A stretch of 64,000 nt of DNA from Tannerellaceae bacterium (GTDB lineage Bacteria; Bacteroidota; Bacteroidia; Bacteroidales; Tannerellaceae), in the NCBI GenBank assembly GCA_031255855.1, contig JAIRRS010000152.1:148292-212291 (forward strand). Reading direction: 5' to 3'. A model generated the notes under the pieces. It was given only the letters and a program-made list of their open reading frames with translations, did not search any database and had not been told where the DNA came from. Numbering within the stretch: position 1 is the stretch's first letter; each line of letters begins with the position of its first letter. A program made the position numbers and the translations under genes. Positions 7,814-18,637 of the stretch are shown one piece after another.

Positions 7814-8425
7814 TTAAATGAATTTTTCCTCGATTGCCTTTTTGGCCAATACAACCGAATTTCGTGCGCCCAATTTTAGTATCAGGTTCTTGCGGTATGT
7901 TTTGATTGTTTCCACGGCCAGCGTCATTTTATTTGCTATTTCGCGGTTGGTGTACCCATCCACGATTAATCGCAACAGTTCTTTTTCCCGTCCTGTGAGG
8001 CGGACGGGTGTTTCTTTTGTTTTCTTTAGGAGGATATCTATTTCGTCGCAGAGGAAAATTTCTCCGTTCACAACAGTTTCTATCCCGGCAATGACCTCCT
8101 CTGTCAGAGAATTCTTCAATATATATCCGGAGGCGCCATCATCCATTACCCGTTTGGCAATGGAATACGTATAATATGTGGTAAGTATTAAGATTTTAAC
8201 CTGAGGATAATGTTTTGCTATTTCTGCACAAAAATCAATGCCGTTGCTATCGGGAAGATTGAGGTCTATCAAAAGAACATCAGGTACTTGCAAAAGCAAA
8301 GCCTCTCTGCATTTGGCTAACGTATGTGAAACCCCAGTCACACGAGCAATTCCTGATTCATTGATTGAGGTGGTAAGTCCTTCGATCAGCATCCTGGATT
8401 CGTCTGTTATATGCACTGTTGTCAT
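7814..8425 (-). CDS. NarL/FixJ-type response regulator
   Basis: This 203-residue two-domain protein has a receiver domain at residues 1-120, with acidic residues in VHITDES near position 8, the phosphoacceptor Asp in DVLLIDLNLPDSNG near 55, and the switch Thr in ILILTTYY and Lys in GYILKNS. A LuxR-type helix-turn-helix follows (about 138-203, LTGREKELLRLIVDGYTNREIANKM). It should bind DNA when phosphorylated. No histidine kinase gene lies nearby, so it is an orphan in this window and its stimulus is unknown. A minus-strand TATCTTTG at 8458-8465 is the likely -7 box. The receiver starts with DES rather than the common DDH, a small departure from the usual acidic pair. Confidence 0.93.
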   Translation of the reverse strand: MTTVHITDESRMLIEGLTTSINESGIARVTGVSHTLAKCREALLLQVPDVLLIDLNLPDSNGIDFCAEIAKHYPQVKILILTTYYTYSIAKRVMDDGASGYILKNSLTEEVIAGIETVVNGEIFLCDEIDILLKKTKETPVRLTGREKELLRLIVDGYTNREIANKMTLAVETIKTYRKNLILKLGARNSVVLAKKAIEEKFI

Positions 8426-8554
8426 ATCTGGTTAGCATATTTTTAACTTGTTACCGACAAAGATATGACTACAATATTTCTTACGATACCCCAAAAATAG
8501 GGGATTTCCATTTATGGTAGATGCAGTAGGGGAGGGGAGTCAAAGGCAAGTAAT

Positions 8555-9010
8555 TTATTGTATCGTAGCCGCCTCCGGAGGATAGTTGTTGATTGGTAAT
8601 TGATTGATAGGAGTAATGCTTACAATCTCGTCGACAATATATTGGGAATAACCTCGCCAGGGAAGGGTTCCGAAATATTCTTTATAACGGAGCTCTACAA
8701 TTTGTCCTCCCGCACGCATCAACGAGTCGGCAATCTGGGGGTCGGTAATTGAAAAATTAAATTCGTTCGACTGGATTGCTCCCATCCGGTTGCTTTGGAA
8801 TCCGCTTTGAATCAGTTTCCCTTCATACGTTTTAAAGATAATTCCTTTATACACAACATAATTTAGTTGCCCCGTTTTCACACCTTCCCCGAAAGGATAG
8901 TAATAACGGATAGCAACAAACAGAATCAAACTGAGCGCTAATACGACAAGTGATATATTGCGAAATTTCCTGAATCCGCGTTTAATCGATGGATTTACTG
9001 ATATAGCCAT
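8555..9010 (-). CDS. Small membrane-anchored protein of unknown function
   Basis: This is a 151-residue protein. I chose the ATG at 9010 over the one at 9049 because a -7 box (TACCTTTG, 9035-9042 on the minus strand) lies between them. A basic N-terminus (SIKRGFRKFRN) is followed by one hydrophobic helix (about 21-37, ISLVVLALSLILFVAI), then about 110 extracytoplasmic residues with beta-strand character (KGIIFKTYEGKLIQSGFQSN, IVELRYKEYFGTLPWRGYSQ). I do not recognise a named family. The form suggests an inner-membrane protein with a small periplasmic domain. It lies alone between the regulator and a DUF5009 gene, all on the minus strand. Confidence 0.7.
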   Translation of the reverse strand: MAISVNPSIKRGFRKFRNISLVVLALSLILFVAIRYYYPFGEGVKTGQLNYVVYKGIIFKTYEGKLIQSGFQSNRMGAIQSNEFNFSITDPQIADSLMRAGGQIVELRYKEYFGTLPWRGYSQYIVDEIVSITPINQLPINNYPPEAATIQ

Positions 9011-9034
9011 AACTGTGTTCTTTAAATTTTTGCA

Positions 9035-9042
9035 CAAAGGTA
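9035..9042 (-). promoter_or_regulatory. -7 box deciding the start of the membrane protein at 8555-9010
   Basis: Minus-strand TACCTTTG fits TAnnTTTG and lies 24 bases before the ATG at 9010 but downstream of the longer frame's ATG at 9049. Confidence 0.6.
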
Positions 9043-9163
9043 ACATCAACTAAACGAATTTACCTCATCTGAGTTGAACAAATTTCCACCCTCCAAATAA
9101 CCTCGTATTTACTAATTCATTTTGTAAAACCAGTTTAATCCGGTCTTTGTTCGTGAATACTCC

Positions 9164-10345
9164 TTATACTTTCAGACGGACTTTTACTTTCGTTAGCAGC
9201 CATGCTGTGGCTACTATCAACAACGAAAAGATAAGTGATTTGATGAGACCGGGTATACCTTGTTCCATCCAATCCGGATATTGTGGGCCTATTAAGGTGC
9301 GTACGCTATACCAGGCATATGGAATAATATAGCAGGTGAGCGTAACTGTTCCGGCCGGTTTGATAATGTCGAACCAATGGCTCTTTTGCTTAACATCCGT
9401 GAGCCAATAAACGAAAGCGAATAGTGGGAAGAAAATGGCACAGCAATAAAACAACCAGGTAGGTGTGGCCTGTAGTTTGGAGATGATCCAATATTGGTGG
9501 GAGATTATGGCTGCGATTAACATGCCGGCGCCAATTGTCGCCATGATGGTGAAAAAACACACAGCTTTCGCTTTGACGGCATATTTCTGCATCAACAAGG
9601 CGGCGCAAACGCCTGCCATTCCGAAGGCATGCAAGGTGGCTTCGCTCGGCAGATAGTTAACAAATTTCCATCCGTTAAACATGCCGGCCGCCGAAAGTAT
9701 CGAACAAAGAGCCAATACAGAGAATGCGATGATATTGTAGAGGATGTTTTCGCGCGTAACTAAGAATAGGACAGCGCAAATGCCATATGTCCAGCCGATC
9801 AGTCCCAGAATACCCCACCAGCGTGGCGAGAATGACGAACCGTTTCTGCCTTCGAATAGGTAAAAGAGATAAACAAGTAGTGCGATACCTGCGACTTTCA
9901 TTCCTGTGAACAAATATTTTTTCCAGTCGGTTGCCTTAGGATATACGCTCCAGACGAGGAAAAAACCGATGACCATCAATAGGGAAAAAACCGGCTTAGA
10001 CATTCCCGTAGCCACCGGGTCTAACGAATCGCGGTTGACCGTGTAAACACCCATTATAAGCAAAGCCGCCGTCCGCCAGAAAACATGCCGGCAAATGCCC
10101 CCTGCCGTATCCCCTTTTCGTATCCTGTTTTGGATGGCATACGGGATAGCCATCCCCATGGCAAACAAAAAAGCCGGGAAGATTGTGTCTGAAAACCCCA
10201 GCATATCTTCATTATGAGCGGCGTGCAATAATCCGTGCGGAATGTTTTTCAAACCGGGAATATCATTTACAAAAAGCATAAAATACATAGTAAGCGCGCG
10301 GAATATATCCAATGCAGCGACGCGGATTGTCTTTGTGGTTTCCAT
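9164..10345 (-). CDS. DUF5009 / acyltransferase-type multi-spanning membrane protein
   Basis: This 393-residue protein has about ten predicted membrane helices. The N-terminus (RVAALDIFRALTMYFMLFVND) has the D-x-x-R-A-L-T pattern found at the start of DUF5009 and the related heparan-alpha-glucosaminide N-acetyltransferase/YeiB families, and GFSDTIFPAFLFAMGMAIPYAIQ in helix 2 fits the same group. Members transfer or are suspected to transfer acyl groups to sugars across the membrane; the activity of this one is inferred. It lies 70 bases downstream of the NagB-like/LmbE gene (stop at 10416) on the same strand, with a terminator between, so the two may be loosely linked in amino-sugar metabolism. 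Confidence 0.8.
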   Translation of the reverse strand: METTKTIRVAALDIFRALTMYFMLFVNDIPGLKNIPHGLLHAAHNEDMLGFSDTIFPAFLFAMGMAIPYAIQNRIRKGDTAGGICRHVFWRTAALLIMGVYTVNRDSLDPVATGMSKPVFSLLMVIGFFLVWSVYPKATDWKKYLFTGMKVAGIALLVYLFYLFEGRNGSSFSPRWWGILGLIGWTYGICAVLFLVTRENILYNIIAFSVLALCSILSAAGMFNGWKFVNYLPSEATLHAFGMAGVCAALLMQKYAVKAKAVCFFTIMATIGAGMLIAAIISHQYWIISKLQATPTWLFYCCAIFFPLFAFVYWLTDVKQKSHWFDIIKPAGTVTLTCYIIPYAWYSVRTLIGPQYPDWMEQGIPGLIKSLIFSLLIVATAWLLTKVKVRLKV

Positions 10346-10362
10346 GGTAATTTCATATAAAA

Positions 10363-10402
10363 AAAAGACGACTTTCCATATTCAAGGGGAAAGCCGTCTT
10401 TT
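10363..10402 (-). terminator. Terminator of the NagB-like/LmbE gene
   Basis: Arms AAAAGACGACTTTCC (10363-10377) and GGAAAGCCGTCTTTT (10388-10402) pair with one wobble. On the minus strand a T tract follows. It lies between this gene and the DUF5009 gene. Confidence 0.8.
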
Positions 10403-10415
10403 GGGTATTTTACGA

Positions 10416-12413
10416 TTATTCTTCCAAATTGTTAATTTTGTATTGAACAAAAGCTTCTATGGCTTCGTATGCCGCCAAGCCCAAATCTCGGTATAGGTTT
10501 GCTGTGGCACGGTTGCGGTCTTCGGCGCGTTGCCAAAAGAGGCGTTCGTCGTCGCCTAAGAACGGCGCGCTCTCCATTTGCGACTGGTGTTTCAAAATCG
10601 CATTCCGTTTGTTGCGTAATTGTTCGGGGCTCATCGGAACGGCCATTTCAATATGATCCATTTCCCACTCGGCCCAAGCTCCGCGATACATCCAGATACG
10701 GCAATCTTCCATCCAGGCTTTGCCTTTCAATTCGTCTATGGCAGCCAAAGCAGTATCCAGGCATACTCTATGTGTCCCGTGCGGGTCGGCAAGGTCGCCG
10801 GCAACAAATATCTGGTGGGGTTTTACTTCTTCCAATAAGTCAACAATGATTTTGATATCAACTTCACTGGGATCGTTCTTTTTTACCATTCCTGTTTCGT
10901 AGAAAGGCAAATCAAGGAAGCGGATGTGGTCGTCTTTCTTGATGCCGCTGTACCGGGCGCCCGCACGGGCTTCCTCCTTGCGGATGGTACCTTTCATGAA
11001 AAGAACTTCGTTTTTCTCCTTTTCACCTTCCACTTTTTCATTGTGGAGAAAATGGATAATTTCTTCCGCCTTTTTCTTTACCGTATTGTCTTTTGGGGAA
11101 TATTTATTGCAGACATCCCTTAAATATTCGCAATAGCGGATTACTTCCTCATCGCCTACGGCGATGTTGCCGGATGTTTGATAGGCAACATACACATCAT
11201 GCCCCTGTTCGCATAGGCGGTTGAATGTCCCTCCCATTGAAATAACATCGTCGTCGGGATGCGGGCTGAATATGACAATTCTCTTGGGAAATGGGGTCGC
11301 CCGTTCCGGACGGTTTGAATCGTCGGCATTTTCTTTTCCTCCCGGCCAACCGGTAATTGTATGTTGGATGTCGTTGAATATATCAATATTCACCTTGTAT
11401 GCCGAACCGAATTTTGTCAATAAACCGTTCAACCCGTTTTCATTGTAATCCTTGTTAGTCAGTTTCAGTATGGGTTTTCCTGTTAATTGGCACAACCATA
11501 CGATGGCGCGGCGGATTAGCTTCTTGTCCCATTCGCAATCAGTCACCAGCCACGGATGGCTGATTCTGGTCAATTGGGAAGCAGCCGAAAGATCAGTCAC
11601 CACCTTAACATTTTTCTGGTTTTGCAGGAATGAGGCCGGGTTAACGTCGGATATTTTTCCTTCGATTACTTCTTTCAGGATATGGGCTTTACTTTCACCC
11701 CAAGCCATCAACACGATCTCTTTCGCGTGGAGTATGGTAGACATACCCATTGTGATAACCCCTTCCGGAACATTGTCGATGGTTTTGAATATTTTGGAAG
11801 CCTCTTTGCGGGAATCATTGTCCATTAAGATAAGGCGAGTCGTGGAGCTTACGGTTGCTCCTGATCCGTTAAAACCGATATTTCCTGCATAACCGATACC
11901 CAGCAGCATATAGTCGATACCTCCTAACCGCTTGATATCTTCTTCATATGTCATGCAGAAGTTATAGATATTTTCTTTGGGCAACGACCCGTCGGGCGAA
12001 TAAATATTCTCGGGTTTGATATCGACATGGTCGAGGAAATAATCTTTCAGATAAGATAAATTACTGAACGTGGTAGTTTTTAAAGGGTAAAATTCATACA
12101 AGTTGAAAACTACTACATTATGGAAGCTAAGGTTTTCTTCTTTGTGCATCCGTATTAAATTTTTAAAAACGCTCTGCGGCGACCGTCCTCCGGGCAAACC
12201 TAAAACAAACAATTGGCCCGTTTCCTGTTTTTTGCGGATAAGTACGGCGATTTCTTTGGCGATAGCTAAAGACCCTTCCTTGGCCGATTCGCATATAGTT
12301 GTCGGAATCTTTTCAAACCGCGTTAAAACGGAATGTTCATAAGCATTCTCCGGACGATAATACCTTGTCGGTATGCGGGTGAGGGTAATTTGTGAGCTTA
12401 AATTTGTCTTCAT
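10416..12413 (-). CDS. NagB-like domain fused to a LmbE/PIG-L deacetylase domain
   Basis: This is a 665-residue protein. I take the ATG at 12413, because the longer frame to 12464 runs into the promoter at 12462-12469. Residues 1 to about 340 have the glucosamine-6-phosphate deaminase/isomerase fold (LGLPGGRSPQSVF phosphate loop, VVVFNLYEFYPL, LGIGYAGNIGFNGSG). About 380-640 is a LmbE-like zinc N-deacetylase (FSPHPDDDVISMGGT with H385, and GDLADPHGTHRVC). Automatic annotation will call it glucosamine-6-phosphate deaminase. However, positions matching E. coli NagB D72, D141, H143 and E148 are Y106, A176, N178 and G183, so deamination by the usual mechanism looks impossible. A role as amino-sugar sensor, binding domain or deacetylase partner is more likely. 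Confidence 0.88.
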   Translation of the reverse strand: MKTNLSSQITLTRIPTRYYRPENAYEHSVLTRFEKIPTTICESAKEGSLAIAKEIAVLIRKKQETGQLFVLGLPGGRSPQSVFKNLIRMHKEENLSFHNVVVFNLYEFYPLKTTTFSNLSYLKDYFLDHVDIKPENIYSPDGSLPKENIYNFCMTYEEDIKRLGGIDYMLLGIGYAGNIGFNGSGATVSSTTRLILMDNDSRKEASKIFKTIDNVPEGVITMGMSTILHAKEIVLMAWGESKAHILKEVIEGKISDVNPASFLQNQKNVKVVTDLSAASQLTRISHPWLVTDCEWDKKLIRRAIVWLCQLTGKPILKLTNKDYNENGLNGLLTKFGSAYKVNIDIFNDIQHTITGWPGGKENADDSNRPERATPFPKRIVIFSPHPDDDVISMGGTFNRLCEQGHDVYVAYQTSGNIAVGDEEVIRYCEYLRDVCNKYSPKDNTVKKKAEEIIHFLHNEKVEGEKEKNEVLFMKGTIRKEEARAGARYSGIKKDDHIRFLDLPFYETGMVKKNDPSEVDIKIIVDLLEEVKPHQIFVAGDLADPHGTHRVCLDTALAAIDELKGKAWMEDCRIWMYRGAWAEWEMDHIEMAVPMSPEQLRNKRNAILKHQSQMESAPFLGDDERLFWQRAEDRNRATANLYRDLGLAAYEAIEAFVQYKINNLEE

Positions 12414-12461
12414 GTTTATCTTATACGATTTAGTATTTTGATTATAAAAAAGAGTGAATTG

Positions 12462-12490
12462 CAAATATAATATTTATTATAATGTAACAA
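12462..12490 (-). promoter_or_regulatory. Promoter of the NagB-like/LmbE gene
   Basis: On the minus strand, TTG, an 18-base spacer and a perfect TATATTTG (12462-12469) lie about 50 bases before the chosen ATG. Confidence 0.6.
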
Positions 12491-12491
12491 G

Positions 12492-14435
12492 TTAAATATT
12501 TTGAATGTTTAAATCTTCCAATTCGATAGTCAATTCCGTCCATTTATCCATTGTTTCAGACAGTTCCTTTTTCAGCTTCGAATATTCGTTATACAAGGAT
12601 GCGTCAGACGCGCCTTCGGGGGTTGCCAGTCCATTTTCTATTTCTTTTATTTTATTTTCCAGTCCGGCAATTTTGTTTTCAGCATCGGCCACGGCTTTTT
12701 CCATTTTCCGTATGGCTTTGCCATGTTCTTTTCGTGCTTCGTAGGATCGTTTGTTTTGGGTAGGCTGGGCTTCGCTTTCGTCTGATATGTTTTTGGATTG
12801 GGCGGAACGTTCCAGTTCGCGCAGGCTTTCCATCTTTTTCCGTTCAAGGAATTCGTAGATGCCTCCGAGATGTTCAATCACCCGCTGGTTGCCAAATTCG
12901 TAAACTTTATCCACCAGCCCGTCAAGAAATTCACGGTCGTGCGACACGACAATCACCGTGCCGTCGAACTCTTTCAACGCGCTTTTCAATACATCTTTCG
13001 AACGCATGTCGAGGTGGTTGGTCGGCTCGTCAAGGATGAGCAGGTTGACAGGGTTGAGCAGAAGCCGTATCATTGCCAGCCGGCTCCGTTCTCCACCCGA
13101 AAGGACGCCAACCTTTTTATCCGAAGCATCTCCTCCAAACATGAATGCTCCCAGGATGTCGCGGATTTTTGTCCGGATATCTCCTTGGGCCACATAGTCG
13201 ATCGTATCGAATACGGTTTGTTTTTCATCCAGCAACTGGGCTTGATTTTGCGCGAAATATCCGATTTTCACGTTATGGCCGAGTTGTAGTTTTCCTTCGA
13301 AATGAATCTCGCCCATGATACATTTGACCAAGGTGGATTTGCCTTCGCCGTTTTTCCCGACAAATGCGACTTTGTCTCCCCGGTTTATGGTAAACGTAAC
13401 ATGTTCGTACACCAGGTGGCTTCCGTATCGTTTGGCCACATCTTCAATGATTACCGGGTACGAACCGGAACGGGGAGCAGGCGGAAACTTCAGGTTTAAC
13501 GACGTGTTGTCTGTATCGTCTACTTCGATGCGGTCAACCTTTTCGAGTTGCTTGATGCGGGATTGCACCTGTACGGCTTTGGTCGCCTTGTAACGGAAAC
13601 GTTCGATAAAGGCTTCCGTATCGGCTATTTTTTTTTGCTGGTTTTCGTAAGCGCGCAATTGTTGTTCCCGGCGTTCTTTACGTAATACCACATAGTCTGA
13701 GTAGTTAACTTTGTAGTCGTATATTTTCCCCAGTTCTATTTCGATTGTCCGGAAAGTCGTATTATCAATAAACGCCCGGTCGTGGGAAACCAATACGACG
13801 GCATTGGCGCGTGTTGCGATAAAGTTTTCAAGCCATTGGATAGATTCGATATCAAGGTGGTTGGTCGGCTCGTCCAACAACAAGATATCCGGGCGGCTCA
13901 ATAAAAGTTTGGCCAATTCGATGCGCATGCGCCAACCACCGCTGAACTCGCTTGTGGGGCGGTCGAAATCCGTTCGGGTGAAACCAAGCCCCATCAATGT
14001 ACGTTCCAGTTCCGCCAGATAATTATTTCCGCCCATCATCTGGAACATCTCTGTTTTATGGGTTACGTTATCAATCAGGTTATGATACGATTCCGATTCA
14101 TAGTCTGTACGTTCGGCCAGTTCATTGTTTAGCCTTTCAATTTCGCTTTCAAGCTCATGGATATGCTCAAAGGCGCGTTCGGCCTCTTCTTTAACCGTGT
14201 AGCCGTCGGCCAATTTCATTTGCTGCGGGAGGTAACCTATTGTGATATCTTTGGGGATACAGACTGTTCCCGAGGTAGGCAATTGCAATCCGGCAAATAT
14301 TTTAAGCATCGTACTTTTCCCTGCTCCATTCTTCCCGACCAAAGCAATCCGGTCTTTTTTGTTTACTACAAAAGAGATGTCATCAAAAAGCGTAAATCCT
14401 CCAAACTCAACTGTCAGCCCATCAACCGAAACCAT
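12492..14435 (-). CDS. ABC-F family ATPase
   Basis: This is a 647-residue soluble protein with two ABC ATPase domains and no membrane segment. Domain 1 (about 1-250) has Walker A GKNGAGKST, signature FSGGWRMRIELAKLLL and Walker B ILLLDEPTNHLD. Domain 2 (about 310-530) has GKNGEGKST, LSGGERSRLAMIRLLL and LLILDEPTNHLD. A charged linker joins them, and a coiled-coil tail with many Lys and Glu follows. This is the ABC-F plan; such proteins act at the ribosome E site in translation or antibiotic protection, and the exact subgroup is unclear. I chose ATG 14435 rather than 14510 because a TATCTTTG -7 box (14457-14464) lies between them. It is divergent from pyrG. Confidence 0.93.
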   Translation of the reverse strand: MVSVDGLTVEFGGFTLFDDISFVVNKKDRIALVGKNGAGKSTMLKIFAGLQLPTSGTVCIPKDITIGYLPQQMKLADGYTVKEEAERAFEHIHELESEIERLNNELAERTDYESESYHNLIDNVTHKTEMFQMMGGNNYLAELERTLMGLGFTRTDFDRPTSEFSGGWRMRIELAKLLLSRPDILLLDEPTNHLDIESIQWLENFIATRANAVVLVSHDRAFIDNTTFRTIEIELGKIYDYKVNYSDYVVLRKERREQQLRAYENQQKKIADTEAFIERFRYKATKAVQVQSRIKQLEKVDRIEVDDTDNTSLNLKFPPAPRSGSYPVIIEDVAKRYGSHLVYEHVTFTINRGDKVAFVGKNGEGKSTLVKCIMGEIHFEGKLQLGHNVKIGYFAQNQAQLLDEKQTVFDTIDYVAQGDIRTKIRDILGAFMFGGDASDKKVGVLSGGERSRLAMIRLLLNPVNLLILDEPTNHLDMRSKDVLKSALKEFDGTVIVVSHDREFLDGLVDKVYEFGNQRVIEHLGGIYEFLERKKMESLRELERSAQSKNISDESEAQPTQNKRSYEARKEHGKAIRKMEKAVADAENKIAGLENKIKEIENGLATPEGASDASLYNEYSKLKKELSETMDKWTELTIELEDLNIQNI

Positions 14436-14456
14436 AATTTTATCTTTAATGAGCCG

Positions 14457-14464
14457 CAAAGATA
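14457..14464 (-). promoter_or_regulatory. -7 box of the ABC-F gene
   Basis: Minus-strand TATCTTTG lies 21 bases before ATG 14435, which rules out the upstream ATG at 14510 as the main start. Confidence 0.65.
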
Positions 14465-14532
14465 CAACGAAAGATTTGAATAACAGCATTGTGAATCCAA
14501 CGAAGGTCAATTGGCGGAAATAGTTAAAAAAT

Positions 14533-14612
14533 CATTGAGATAATTTTGGAAAAACATTGGGATGATCGTCCAAAGTCATCCCAATGAAAGTCGGAAAACA
14601 TCCCGATGAATT
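14533..14612 (+). repeat. Palindromic intergenic repeat, copy A
   Basis: An 80-base element holds an 11-bp perfect inverted repeat (CATTGGGATGA at 14555-14565, TCATCCCAATG at 14576-14586). Degenerate half-units flank it on both sides, and it ends CATCCCGATGAATTT. It resembles the elements at 35024-35105 and 54512-54590 in the same orientation. It lies between the divergent ABC-F and pyrG promoters. Confidence 0.75.
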
Positions 14613-14704
14613 TTTCAACCTCCACATTGGCGCTACAAGAGCCCCCGCGAGGGAATTTCCATACAAGTTATCTGTGAAAGAATGGACATGTCAACGAAAA
14701 TGAC

Positions 14705-14712
14705 TAACTTTG
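14705..14712 (+). promoter_or_regulatory. -7 box of the pyrG promoter
   Basis: TAACTTTG matches TAnnTTTG and lies 52 bases before the GTG start of pyrG. No convincing -33 TTG is visible at the expected distance. Confidence 0.55.
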
Positions 14713-14752
14713 CACTTTCGTAGAAATTAGGCATGTTATTTCTGATAAATAA

Positions 14753-16369
<1,617 letters not shown>

Positions 16370-16380
16370 CATTGATATAA

Positions 16381-18288
16381 ATGGATAAAAATACAGTAAT
16401 CGGATTCCTGTTAATAGGAATTGTTTTATTTGCGTTTTCCTGGTTGAACCGGCCGTCTCCCGAACAAATTGAAGCACAGAATCGCTACAGAGATTCAATC
16501 GAACAGGTGGAATATGCCAGGCAATTGGAGCAACAGCTTGAAGAACAACAGGTAGTTGCGCAGAAAGAATCATTGGAGCATTTACCCGATTCGGTAAAAG
16601 ACGCTCAGTTGCAAAACACATACGGCGTATTTGCCGAAACAATGTCGGGGACGGAGGAAACGGTGACATTGGAAAATGATTTGTTGGAAGTTCGGATATC
16701 AACGAAAGGCGGACGTTTGGAATATGCCCGGTTGAAAGAGTTTGTCACACATGATTCGCTGCCTTTGATTCTTTTCCAGGGAAATGAATCGAAACTCGAC
16801 TTTACATTAGTAACGGCTACGAACCGTGTTATCAGTACAGCCGACTTGTTTTTTACGCCAATCAAAGGTAGCGACCCCAACAGCCTGACGATGCGTTTGA
16901 ATGTAAGTGAAGATTCATATCTGGACTTCGCTTATTCATTGAAGCCAGACGATTATATGCTCCAATATTCAATCCAAGGACATGGGCTGAACGGTATCTT
17001 GTCGCCAAGCGTCAATACGCTGGATTTGACATGGGAGCAGGATATCCGCCAACAGGAAAAAGGACGCAAATACGAAGACCAGCATACGGCGCTTTATTAT
17101 AAGTTCTTAGCCGACGACGTAGAGAAGCTGAGCGAAGTAAAAGACCAGAGCGAGAAAGTAGCGAACCGGTTGAAATGGATTGCTTATAAAGATAAATTCT
17201 TTGCCACCGTTTTGATATCGCAAGACGGTTTTGAAGCAACTACGCTTGATTCAAAGCTATTTCCTGCATCCAGTTTCCTGAAACGTTTCAAAACGGTAAC
17301 CTCCGTACCCTTTGACATACAGGGACGGGAAGCGACCACCCTTACTTATTATCTGGGTCCTAACCAATATGCCTTGCTGAAAGCTTATGACAAAGGAGCG
17401 GAGGTCGGGCAGGAGTTGGATTTAGAGAAGCTTGTACCGATGGGAGGAAGCCTTTTCCGTGTGATAAACCAATATTTCATTATTCCGATATTCGACTTCC
17501 TGGGCAAGTTCTTTACAAGCTACGGTTTGATTATTTTCTTGCTCACATTGATTGTTAAACTGGTCTTATTCCCGCTTACATATAAATCATACATGTCGTC
17601 GGCCAAGATGCGTGTATTGCGTCCACAGGTGGAAGCTATCAATGAAAAATATCCCGGACAAGACAAAGCCATGGAACGCCAGAAGGCAACGATGGAACTC
17701 TACAGCCGCGCGGGAGCAAGCCCTATGAGCGGCTGCTTGCCTATGTTGCTCCAATTCCCTATTTTGATTGCGTTGTACAATTTCTTTCCATCGGCTATCG
17801 ACTTACGTCAGCAAGGCTTTTTATGGGCCGACGACTTATCCACGTATGACGCCGTTATTCGCTGGAACGCGCAAATACCGTTTATATCGGCCTATTTGGG
17901 TAATCACCTGAGTTTGTTCTGTATATTAATGACGGCAGTTAATATTATCTATACGAAGTTCAATATGGAAATGACCAATACCGGACAGCAACAGATGCCC
18001 GGTATGAAAATGATGATGTACCTGATGCCGTTGATGTTCCTGTTCTTCTTCAATCAAAGCGCCTCGGCTTTGAGCTATTATTTCCTTGTATCTACCTTGA
18101 TAACAATCGGGCAAACACTTTCGTTCCGCTTCCTTATCAATGAAGAAAAACTATTGGCCAAGTTGGAAGAAAACAAGAAAAAACCCAGGAAGAAATCAAG
18201 CTTTATGCGACGCCTGGAAGAAGCCCAAAAGCAACAACAGGAAGTTTTGAACAAACAAAAACAACAGCAACAAAAGAAAAAAAGATAA
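16381..18288 (+). CDS. yidC: Membrane protein insertase YidC
   Basis: This 635-residue inner-membrane protein inserts and folds membrane proteins with or without SecYEG. An N-terminal helix (NTVIGFLLIGIVLFAFSWL) precedes a large periplasmic beta domain (about 60-360). The conserved 60KD insertase core follows, with FTSYGLIIFLLTLIVKLVLF near 380, a PLTYKSYMSSAKMRVLRP helical hairpin, and later helices containing MSGCLPMLLQFPILIALYNFF. The C-terminus is highly basic and rich in Lys and Gln (KKPRKKSSF, then QQQQKKKR), as in other Bacteroidetes YidC, where it may contact ribosomes. The length is about 80 residues more than E. coli YidC. A terminator follows at 18317-18351. Confidence 0.97.
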   Translation: MDKNTVIGFLLIGIVLFAFSWLNRPSPEQIEAQNRYRDSIEQVEYARQLEQQLEEQQVVAQKESLEHLPDSVKDAQLQNTYGVFAETMSGTEETVTLENDLLEVRISTKGGRLEYARLKEFVTHDSLPLILFQGNESKLDFTLVTATNRVISTADLFFTPIKGSDPNSLTMRLNVSEDSYLDFAYSLKPDDYMLQYSIQGHGLNGILSPSVNTLDLTWEQDIRQQEKGRKYEDQHTALYYKFLADDVEKLSEVKDQSEKVANRLKWIAYKDKFFATVLISQDGFEATTLDSKLFPASSFLKRFKTVTSVPFDIQGREATTLTYYLGPNQYALLKAYDKGAEVGQELDLEKLVPMGGSLFRVINQYFIIPIFDFLGKFFTSYGLIIFLLTLIVKLVLFPLTYKSYMSSAKMRVLRPQVEAINEKYPGQDKAMERQKATMELYSRAGASPMSGCLPMLLQFPILIALYNFFPSAIDLRQQGFLWADDLSTYDAVIRWNAQIPFISAYLGNHLSLFCILMTAVNIIYTKFNMEMTNTGQQQMPGMKMMMYLMPLMFLFFFNQSASALSYYFLVSTLITIGQTLSFRFLINEEKLLAKLEENKKKPRKKSSFMRRLEEAQKQQQEVLNKQKQQQQKKKR

Positions 18289-18637
18289 AAAAACGTATAA
18301 GAAAGCCATCGTAAGGAGAGGTGCATTTGTAAAGGATGTACCTCTTTTTTATTTTACTGTTAACCAATATGATATGAATTGACTTAAAAAAACAAGGGTA
18401 TAAAATGTTTCATTTGTTGTTTTGGCGAATGGTGCAATTTTAAAAACAAAAACGACATTTTTTTTTAATGGATAACAAAACCACCCCTTTTCCTTTACAA
18501 TAATTATCCCCCTTTTAATTAGTATTCCTTTACATTTGTTGAGATGTATTGTCAACCGGTTAATACATACTGAAAGCATGTATTAGCCTATAATCATGTA
18601 GATTGCAAATTATTTTATCAATTTAAATCAATTCTTT
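18289..18637 (+). promoter_or_regulatory. Intergenic region before the SusC operon
   Basis: After the yidC terminator about 285 AT-rich bases precede susC. I found no clean TAnnTTTG box near the gene. An atypical or sigma/anti-sigma controlled promoter would fit, but this is only inference; no ECF-sigma/FecR pair adjoins the operon. Confidence 0.35.
18317..18351 (+). terminator. Terminator of pyrG-yidC
   Basis: Arms AGAGGTGCAT (18317-18326) and ATGTACCTCT (18336-18345) pair with one wobble, and a run of T follows. Confidence 0.85.
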
